Shown: piece by piece, positions 5,461 to 10,745 of the stretch
Layout of the letters: every line of letters starts with the position of its first letter
Numbering within the stretch: position 1 is the stretch's first letter
NCBI GenBank assembly: GCA_018061705.1
Contig: JAGOTO010000007.1
Coordinates: 1 to 10,745 of the forward strand
Source of the DNA: Candidatus Saccharimonadota bacterium
Lineage (GTDB): Bacteria; Patescibacteria; Saccharimonadia; Saccharimonadales; UBA4665
Length of the DNA: 10,745 bases
Direction of reading: 5' to 3'
Notes under the pieces: model-generated
The model's database searches: none
The model's input: only the letters and a program-made list of their open reading frames with translations
What the model was told of the DNA's origin: nothing
Position numbers and translations under genes: made by a program

Positions 5461-7172
5461 TTACTTGGTGAGAGTGTAGAGTTTTGTGCTCTTATTGCCG
5501 ATGGCGTCAGTCGCGATTACGCTGACGGTGTGGGTGCCCCTACTGATAGGGGGAGACTTTACGCTGGCGCTGGCCGATGAGCCGGGCAAAGGAACTCGGT
5601 ACGATAGCAGGTTGATTCCATCAAAAACGATATCAATTTGCGTTACATTGCTCGGATCTGTCGCCGTTGCTGAGATTGTGACGTCTTTTCGGATACGAGT
5701 CGAATCTGTTGGGGATGTAATGGTTGTGTCTGGCCCTTTTGTGTCTTCTGCCGCGACAGGCATGTTTACGGTGACGCTGATCGGTGGGGAGGACGCACTG
5801 TTTCCGTAGAGGTCGTAGGCAACGGCACTCAGGGTGGTGTCGCCATTTGATATGCCTCGCGGCGTCCATCCGATGGTGTAGTATTTTCCGCCCCCATCGG
5901 CTTTGGTCGTAGTGGAACCAATAAATGTATTTCCGGCATAAAAGTCGACTTTTGCTATGCTGCTGCTGTCGGAGGCGCTTGCCTGAAGGGCGATTGCGCC
6001 AGATACGGTAGTGCCAGTAGCTGGTGCAGCAAATGCTACGGTTGGAGCTACGGTGTCGGCATTATGCAAGCTCAGACTAGCACGGTAAAGTTTTGAGTCT
6101 GTCGTGCCGACATAGATATAGTCACCATCCACACCGATCGAGTATGACTGACTCGGTGCCGCAGTCATGCTTTGCCACGTGAGGAGATCCTTTGAGCGGA
6201 CAATACTCTTCTCGCCCATGCCATTGTAGGTTATGGCATACACGTAGCCGTCTAGCCCTATGGTGTGGTTCACGGAATTATTCATAACGGTTGTTGAGGT
6301 TTTGCCGTCGAACGCCTGGAGGGAGCCGTTGCTCTCTCCGCTTGTCATCAGTACTTTGCCATTAAATGGCTGAGCATTTGAACTAAGTGCAAAGCCGGCA
6401 GCCGATACCTTTGACCAGCGATTTCCGTCGAATACCCAGGAGTAACTGACGGTGCCGCTCATGGTCGAAGCTCCCGCCTCAAACTCGTAGCCCTGGACGT
6501 ATAGTTTGCCGTTGAGAGGTGCCGCAAATGTAAACCGAAGGACATTATTTTTAGATGATGCTGGCAATGCGTCCAGCGAAAGACTCCAGCTGGTGCCTCC
6601 GTCACCAGAGTACCAGACTTGCCCATGGTCGACACCACTTATCGATTTTGACCCTATCATCCACAGGTCCGTACCATTCATTGTGACGATATCGTAGACA
6701 TGAGTCATGCTTGCCGGTATATGACCGCTCCAAACGGTTTTGCCGTCAACGATTTGTCCCATCGTATAGTCATCGCCTCGACGCGGGTCTATCGAGGGTA
6801 TGTATACCCTTCCATTTATCTGCCGAAAGCGATAAATTGCTTCGGTGTCAGCGCTATCGGCCCGGTATTGGCTCCGTAGTCTCCGAATCCGCCGTAAACT
6901 CTCCCATTGAAGCTTGTGACGCTTCGTATGACCTTCCCCGCTCCGGAGGTTTGTATCGATGCCTGGGGATGAAGACCGACCTCTTGGAATGTTGCTGCCT
7001 GTGTGAAAAATATGGCTTTAACACCAATGGCACCGAAGATAATGACCCATGCCCCAATGAGGAGGGGCTTTGGCAGAGAGATAAATTTCCCCCAAAGATT
7101 CGGAGATTTCTTGGACCGAGCTCTGCCGGAGATGGTTTTTTTGGTTTTGTTTGGCTGTGAGGATTTCGTCAT
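5461..7172 (-). pseudogene. Membrane-anchored seven-repeat propeller protein with two Ig-like domains, frameshifted
   Basis: The upstream frame (7172-6816) encodes a basic N-terminus, a membrane or signal segment at residues 36-58 (PLLIGAWVIIFGAIGVKAIFF) ending TQAA, and one propeller repeat (FNGRVYGGF). The downstream frame (from 6762 and open upstream of it) continues with six more repeats built on NG-x-x-Y (QINGRVYIPSIDPRRGDDY, TMNGTDLW, PLNGKLYV, PFNGKVLM, GLDGYVYA, GVDGDYIY). These are followed by two bacterial Ig-like domains (about residues 377-471 and 481-570), each with a DxxGN motif near its end. Adding one T at the three-T run (plus strand 6826-6828) joins them as IAFRQINGRVY and gives 570 aa with seven repeats, a normal propeller number. 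It is likely an extracytoplasmic adhesion or binding protein with an N-terminal anchor. TATAAC ends nine bases before the ATG. Mutation, phase variation or sequencing error cannot be told apart here. Confidence 0.82.
6826..6828 (-). other. Frameshift point in the propeller/Ig gene
   Basis: The minus strand reads ATC GCT TTC GGC AGA TAA and stops. With one extra T it reads GCT TTT CGG CAG ATA AAT GGA, giving AFRQING and continuing without a stop into the downstream frame. The restored segment contains the second of the seven NG-x-x-Y repeats, which lies upstream of the downstream frame's first ATG. Confidence 0.8.
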
Positions 7173-7181
7173 CTCGTAATG

Positions 7182-7207
7182 GTTATACTTTTCAAGAAGA
7201 TTGTCAA
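7182..7207 (-). promoter_or_regulatory. Candidate promoter of the propeller/Ig gene
   Basis: TATAAC (7187-7182) ends nine bases before the ATG at 7172. A perfect TTGACA (7207-7202) lies upstream, but with only 14 bases between the boxes, which is short. The nearest alternative with a 17-base spacer is CTATTG. The placement again predicts a nearly leaderless message. Confidence 0.45.
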
Positions 7208-7208
7208 T

Positions 7209-7233
7209 AGCGGAACGTCACCAGACGCCCGCT
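7209..7233 (-). terminator. Stem-loop between pth and the propeller gene
   Basis: On the minus strand AGCGG, one base, CGTC, a TGGT loop, GACG, two bases and CCGCT form a nine-pair hairpin with a small internal loop. It lies 50 bases after the pth stop and directly before the TTGACA of the next promoter. No T-run follows, so it is at best a weak terminator or an mRNA 3' end structure. Confidence 0.3.
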
Positions 7234-7283
7234 ACTTCACCTAGAAGCTCTCTGATGGTCCTTGCTGGATGATGCGGTGATGA

Positions 7284-7862
7284 CTATAAAAACCCACGGG
7301 TTTCAGCTACCATCGGCGAGCCGAAAACATACTCGCTTAGGATTGCCGAGACCTCACGAGTGAGGGCCGGCAAATGCTTTTGGTCGCTCGCGCTGAATTT
7401 TTGGAGGACGAAATCAGCGGCATCGATCTGTTCAGGAACCTTCGGTCCGATCCCGATTCGAACTCTCCCGTACGCATCACTCCCGAGATGTTTGGTGAGA
7501 CTCTTAATACCATTGTGTCCGGCGCTGCTGCCGCCCCGGCGAAGTCGTATCTGACCGAATTCGATGTCTATCTCATCGTGGACCACGACCACCTGCTCAA
7601 TGCTGAGCTTGTAAAAATGAAAGATCGCTTGCGCAGCCTCGCCACTCAGGTTCATAAATGTTTGGGGCTTGCACAAAATCACGCGGGTATCACCGAGAGT
7701 TTTCACCGCGGATAGACATTTTATATCTGATTTGTTCACCCAGGGAGTGATGTCATTCTTCCTAGCAAACTCATCAAGACAACCAAAGCCGATATTATGG
7801 CGCGTGCCGATGTATTCTGCTCCTGGGTTCCCAAGACCGATTATGAGCAGGCTTTTATTCAT
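7284..7862 (-). CDS. pth: Peptidyl-tRNA hydrolase
   Basis: Pth cleaves the ester bond of peptidyl-tRNA released from stalled ribosomes and so recycles tRNA in the cytoplasm. All signatures are present with the ATG at 7862 as residue 1: GLGNPGAEYIGTRHN at 9-23 with N12 and the catalytic H22, KPQTFMNLSGEA at 65-76, HDEIDIEFG at 95-103 with D96, and RRGGSSAGHNGIKS at 108-121. The 192-aa length matches the family. The frame stays open to a GTG at 7922 with GGGGG upstream, which would add 20 residues before the conserved start; I prefer 7862 because the family begins a few residues before GLGNPG. It follows der on the same strand and may share its transcript. It is intact. Confidence 0.95.
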   Translation of the reverse strand: MNKSLLIIGLGNPGAEYIGTRHNIGFGCLDEFARKNDITPWVNKSDIKCLSAVKTLGDTRVILCKPQTFMNLSGEAAQAIFHFYKLSIEQVVVVHDEIDIEFGQIRLRRGGSSAGHNGIKSLTKHLGSDAYGRVRIGIGPKVPEQIDAADFVLQKFSASDQKHLPALTREVSAILSEYVFGSPMVAETRGFL

Positions 7863-8014
7863 GCCGTATGTCGTGAAGCTGAGTCGACTACCGACCTCTG
7901 GTCGTTTAACAAAGAGGGCCACTATAGAACCCCCAGGTTGCTTGATTTGATACGAGAGGGCTGAAGAGTTGTCTGGGTGAGAGTGGGGCGAATGCTTGCT
8001 GGGCCGTGCATTGT

Positions 8015-9568
8015 CTAGGAATCCTTACGCTTTCTTGCCTTGTTTTTGATTATTTTGCGTTGGGTGGTGCTTCGTTCGGGTTTGGTCGGACTGTTGCCGT
8101 GGGCATGACGACCGCTTTTTTCTACGAACCATAACTGGACGGCGGATCCATCGAAGTTCCACTCTTGTCGTAATTCGCGTTCCATATACCGACGGTAACT
8201 CCAGTGGACGAATTTGGTGTGCGATCCAAAGATTTTGAACGCCGGTACGGGGTTGTCGGTTTCCTGCACCATATAGTTGAGCTTTGGAGCACGGTTTTTG
8301 AGGCCTGCTGGGGGGTGTGCTGCGGTGACGCGGCCGAGCCAGACATTGAGTTCTCGCGTTGGGATACGCGTCTGTCGATGCTCGACAATCTGGAGGGTGA
8401 GATCAAATATCTTTGTGACGTTTTGGCCCGTTACGCTACTAGTGAATACGAGAGGCGCCCAAGGTACAAAGATGAATTCATGTGCAATCTTGGGGGCGAG
8501 ATCATCACGCGTATAGGCTGTTTTGCCCTCAACAGAGTCCCATTTGCTCACAATGATCATTAAGCCCTTACCGGCATCTTCGATCATGCCAGCGATCTTT
8601 TGGTCGAGCCCGGTGGCAAGCTCATTGACATCAGTCAGGAGCAAGCATACATCAGATTGCTCGATAGCCGCCAAAGTGCGGATGACGCTGAAATGTTCGA
8701 TCCCCCTGCCGATCTTGCCGCTACGCCGAATGCCAGCGGTGTCCATAAGTTCGATTTCCCTGCCCTCATACTTAATGATCGTTCGGTTGATGTCCCTGGT
8801 AGTCCCTGCCCTATCGGCGACGATGGCTTGCTGTTTTTTTGCAAGAGCATTAAAGAGTGCGCTCTTGCCGACATTCGGACGGCCAAGTAGCGCGAGACGA
8901 ATCCGGTTGGGATCTTCAGGTATGGTGGCGCGTGGCAGATGAGCGACTGTTGCGTTGAGGAGTTCATCGACACCCCTGTTTTGGGTCGTACTTGTTGGAA
9001 ACACCGGTTTGATCCCGAGCCGATCAAACCCCTCGAGATCCTTGCCTCGCGCCCGATCAACCTTGTTGATAACTAAAAAGACCGGCTTACGTGTTTTGAG
9101 GGCGATACGGGCAACACGTCGGTCCTCCTCGGTAACTGCGATGTTACCTTCGACGACGACCCAGATCATGTCGGCGCTATCGGCGGCTTGAGCTATCTGT
9201 TCCTGTATAGTAAATTCAAAATCATCTTCGGCCGACTTCATGCCTGCAGTATCAACCAGCCAGAAATCATGTGCGCCGGTTGTGTCCTCGAGCTTGACTG
9301 ACTCGAGGTCTTGCAGATCGTCTGGTCCGGTTGATTTGGGGGATTTTAGGGCGTCGGTAGCTGGGTCCTGTAGGCGGCGACGCGTACTGGTCGATTTAGG
9401 TTTTGTATCAGTTGCAATCCAGCTTGCCTTGGCAATAACGCTGTCGCGAGTCGTCCCGGCTTCGGCCGCCACAATGGCTTCGCGTCGATTGAGGACGGCA
9501 TTGAAAAGGCTGCTTTTGCCAACATTTGCCCGCCCCACTATGGCGACGATCGGTACCTTGGTGCTCAT
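8015..9568 (-). CDS. der: Ribosome biogenesis GTPase Der (EngA)
   Basis: Der has two GTPase domains in tandem and a KH-like domain, and acts in 50S subunit maturation. Domain 1 shows GRANVGKS (12-19), GTTRD (38-42), DTAG (106-109) and NKVD (168-171). Domain 2 shows GRPNVGKS (229-236), GTTRD (255-259), DTAG (276-279) and SKWD (341-344), where NKWD is usual. The KH-like part spans about 405-485 (PTRELNVWLG, APKLNYMVQ). Two features stand out: an extra 40-45 residues, rich in Lys, Ser, Thr and Asp, inserted between GTTRD and DTAG of domain 1, and a basic tail of about 30 residues (KIIKNKARKRKDS). The promoter lies directly upstream, with TATACT nine bases before the ATG and no good Shine-Dalgarno sequence. 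pth follows. Confidence 0.96.
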   Translation of the reverse strand: MSTKVPIVAIVGRANVGKSSLFNAVLNRREAIVAAEAGTTRDSVIAKASWIATDTKPKSTSTRRRLQDPATDALKSPKSTGPDDLQDLESVKLEDTTGAHDFWLVDTAGMKSAEDDFEFTIQEQIAQAADSADMIWVVVEGNIAVTEEDRRVARIALKTRKPVFLVINKVDRARGKDLEGFDRLGIKPVFPTSTTQNRGVDELLNATVAHLPRATIPEDPNRIRLALLGRPNVGKSALFNALAKKQQAIVADRAGTTRDINRTIIKYEGREIELMDTAGIRRSGKIGRGIEHFSVIRTLAAIEQSDVCLLLTDVNELATGLDQKIAGMIEDAGKGLMIIVSKWDSVEGKTAYTRDDLAPKIAHEFIFVPWAPLVFTSSVTGQNVTKIFDLTLQIVEHRQTRIPTRELNVWLGRVTAAHPPAGLKNRAPKLNYMVQETDNPVPAFKIFGSHTKFVHWSYRRYMERELRQEWNFDGSAVQLWFVEKSGRHAHGNSPTKPERSTTQRKIIKNKARKRKDS

Positions 9569-9577
9569 TTGCTCTCT

Positions 9578-9607
9578 AGTATACCAGTACTGTTATATCA
9601 TTGACAA
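9578..9607 (-). promoter_or_regulatory. der promoter
   Basis: TTGTCA (9607-9602), an 18-base spacer and TATACT (9583-9578), with a TGG just before it that makes it an extended -10 box (TGnTATACT). The box ends nine bases before the der ATG, so the transcript would have a leader of only about three bases. Confidence 0.7.
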
Positions 9608-9865
9608 ACATTATAAACATGACAATAAAACCAAAATAAGCAGTCCTCTGCCCGGTGGTCCCGTCCGCAGCAGTCTCTTTGATACGCCGTTTCGGGCCAC
9701 GGCTGAAGCCAAAGCGCCGGGCGACCACACGTGTGCTATATCCAACACACACCATCTTGACTGCGTCAGCGCGTACTTTCGGTAGATTGGGGTTCGATTG
9801 AGCTCATGTCCATAGCTTGCTCCTTTGTTTAGGTGATTCCAAGCTATTGAACCATTACGGCACTA
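9608..9865. other. Gene-free stretch with several inverted repeats
   Basis: No gene is supported in this stretch between the der and lipoprotein promoters. Visible pairings include GCAG/CTGC at 9640-9651 with a TCCT loop, followed on the minus strand by a T-rich run; GCCCGG (9650-9655) with CCGGGC (9717-9722); GTGGTC (9655-9660) with GACCAC (9723-9728); GCCGT/ACGGC at 9686-9702; and the palindrome CACACGTGTG (9726-9735). The two long-range pairs cross rather than nest, so they would form alternatives or a pseudoknot. A small structured RNA is possible but not shown. Confidence 0.35.
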
Positions 9866-9894
9866 TTGACATTTTGCTATCAATGTTTTAATTT
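9866..9894 (+). promoter_or_regulatory. Promoter of the four-cysteine lipoprotein gene
   Basis: A consensus TTGACA (9866-9871), a 17-base spacer and TAATTT (9889-9894) predict a start near 9901. This gives a conventional leader of about 59 bases containing a strong ribosome binding site, unlike the apparently leaderless genes elsewhere in the window. Confidence 0.6.
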
Positions 9895-9944
9895 AAGGGT
9901 CAGCATCGTTGGTTCATGCCATCGAGAAGTTTGTCGGTGAAGAA

Positions 9945-9950
9945 AAGGAG
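9945..9950 (+). promoter_or_regulatory. Shine-Dalgarno site that decides the lipoprotein start
   Basis: AAGGAG lies nine bases before the ATG at 9960 and is the strongest ribosome binding site in the window. It selects this ATG over the longer in-frame start at 9909, whose 17 extra residues would bury the lipoprotein signal. Confidence 0.8.
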
Positions 9951-9959
9951 TTAAATACC

Positions 9960-10502
9960 ATGTCAATTAGACAGTGCCGGCCAGAAGGTGGGAGTTCGGC
10001 AAGCCGAAAGGGAAAATTAGTGTACGGAGCTATCGTCTTTTCCGCGGGATTAGGCGCTTGCTCGCCCGGACTAAGTGCTGGTGACTATGGTGACTCAGAC
10101 CAGTTGCGTAAGGCGCACGCATGCTCTGCAAACATTGATGGCGAAGCGATGGTGCTTGCGGCGAAGGCTGCGTTTTCTGAGCACCCAGAGAAGACCGAGC
10201 AATACAGAGTTACGATAGCGCGACTTGTGGTCGCGCAGAGAGTGGCCATAAAGGAAAACATCCCGTGTTGGCCGGAAGATGGTGGCGAGACTCCCGAGTA
10301 TCGTTTTACGCCAAACTATCATGTCAAGCCAGAACTAGTCAAGGATAAAGACTGTACCAATATTGTTAGAGCGAGACTGGCCGGCAAAAAACAATCGGCA
10401 GAATTACTGAACTCTGGAAACAAGGATCGTAATATGGCTGACACGCTCGCAGTGGTGGTGCTTGAACTCGACCTACAAAACTGCGGCCTTGATCCCGGAT
10501 AG
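9960..10502 (+). CDS. Four-cysteine lipoprotein, 180 aa
   Basis: The N-terminus has basic residues (SRKGK), a hydrophobic stretch (LVYGAIVFSAG) and a lipobox LGAC with the lipidated cysteine at residue 34, so the mature protein should be anchored by lipid outside the cytoplasmic membrane. The mature part has four further cysteines at 55, 103, 132 and 175 (spacers 47, 28 and 42), nearly the same pattern as the membrane-anchored protein at 4843. Shared local motifs are AC before the first helix, PCWPEDG versus NCFVPEG, and DC versus DIC. I recognise no named family and infer two disulfides and an envelope or host-contact role. It has its own consensus promoter and Shine-Dalgarno site, and stands between der and an unidentified minus-strand gene. 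Confidence 0.8.
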   Translation: MSIRQCRPEGGSSASRKGKLVYGAIVFSAGLGACSPGLSAGDYGDSDQLRKAHACSANIDGEAMVLAAKAAFSEHPEKTEQYRVTIARLVVAQRVAIKENIPCWPEDGGETPEYRFTPNYHVKPELVKDKDCTNIVRARLAGKKQSAELLNSGNKDRNMADTLAVVVLELDLQNCGLDPG

Positions 10503-10622
10503 TTGCCTGGTGCAGAAAACGAACCGGAGTCAAGCTGGCTCACCCATGATGAATTCCGGTCAAATAGTCACTTGCTCGGTATCACCAGGGCCTGATAGTG
10601 GCGGGCTGTTGGCTATTGGTTC

Positions 10623-10745
10623 CTAGGGCAAGGCCACGCCCTCGCGAGATGCGAGATAGCGGACTTCTTTATGGAGCTCGAGGAGTTTCTGGTCGTTGGA
10701 AAGCTTGCTATAGGCACGGCTATCGAAGGATGAAACGGGCTTGGC
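10623..10745 (-). CDS. C-terminal end of an unidentified protein (runs off the right edge)
   Basis: Forty codons and a TAG stop are present, open to the right edge. The visible tail is hydrophilic and helical (DSRAYSKLSNDQKLLELHKEVRY) and ends REGVALP. I cannot name the family from this. Coding is supported by the uninterrupted frame, the charged helix-like composition and the conserved-looking direction with der and pth. The 120 bases between it and the lipoprotein gene contain an ACCGGA/TCCGGT inverted repeat (10523-10560) with a 26-base loop and no T-run, and no other feature that I can support. Confidence 0.6.
   Translation of the reverse strand, partial: AKPVSSFDSRAYSKLSNDQKLLELHKEVRYLASREGVALP

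Noticed and set aside
9650..9722. 73-base interval closed by GCCCGG/CCGGGC, the size of a tRNA
   Set aside because: Neither strand has a T-loop TTCRA, a D-arm or a sensible anticodon stem.
9788..9799. GGGGTTCGATTG resembling a tRNA T-arm
   Set aside because: There is no complementary CCCC after the loop, and no acceptor or anticodon stem around it.
2893..9894. Similarity of the two best promoters (both with TTGACA and TTTTGCTA)
   Set aside because: The shared bases fall at different distances from the boxes and are AT-rich; likely chance.

Overview
The window fits an ultrasmall-genome bacterium of the Patescibacteria (CPR), most likely a free-living or environmental Candidatus Saccharibacteria (TM7) with roughly even base composition. 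This rests on the N-terminal start of topoisomerase I, intact dprA, pth and der, and two surface proteins of a style I associate with that phylum: a BspA-type leucine-rich-repeat protein ending in an LPXTG-like LANTG signal, and a membrane-anchored seven-repeat propeller with two Ig-like domains. TGA reads as an ordinary stop, which argues against Gracilibacteria or Absconditabacteria. The taxon is an inference from gene content, not from a marker-gene match.

Layout. Bases 1-2874 read on the minus strand: dprA, then a broken LRR surface-protein gene, then the 5' end of topA running off the left edge. Bases 2894-5433 read on the plus strand. A near-consensus sigma-70 promoter starts a gene-free stretch of about 440 bases, packed with hairpins and ending in a textbook intrinsic terminator (2929-3366). 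It is followed by a tight cluster of three small unknown genes (103, 53 and 99 aa) and two single genes (181 aa, and a 196-aa membrane-anchored four-cysteine protein), each with its own promoter. Bases 5461-9568 read on the minus strand: der, pth, then a broken propeller/Ig surface-protein gene, which converges on the plus-strand block. Bases 9601-10502 hold a structured intergenic region and a 180-aa four-cysteine lipoprotein on the plus strand. The last 123 bases are the 3' end of an unidentified minus-strand gene.

How it works together. The housekeeping genes cover DNA uptake and recombination (DprA), supercoiling (TopA), recycling of peptidyl-tRNA (Pth) and 50S ribosome assembly (Der). 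The other genes are an envelope and accessory set. Both large surface-protein genes carry a one-base frameshift at a three-T run soon after the export signal, while all conserved housekeeping frames are intact.

Most interesting: (1) the structured RNA or long leader at 2929-3366, which I cannot match to any RNA family I know; (2) two secreted proteins far apart in the window that share a four-cysteine spacing pattern and may define an undescribed family; (3) repeated placement of the -10 box 7-10 bases before the start codon, implying leaderless mRNAs; (4) paired frameshifts in surface-protein genes.
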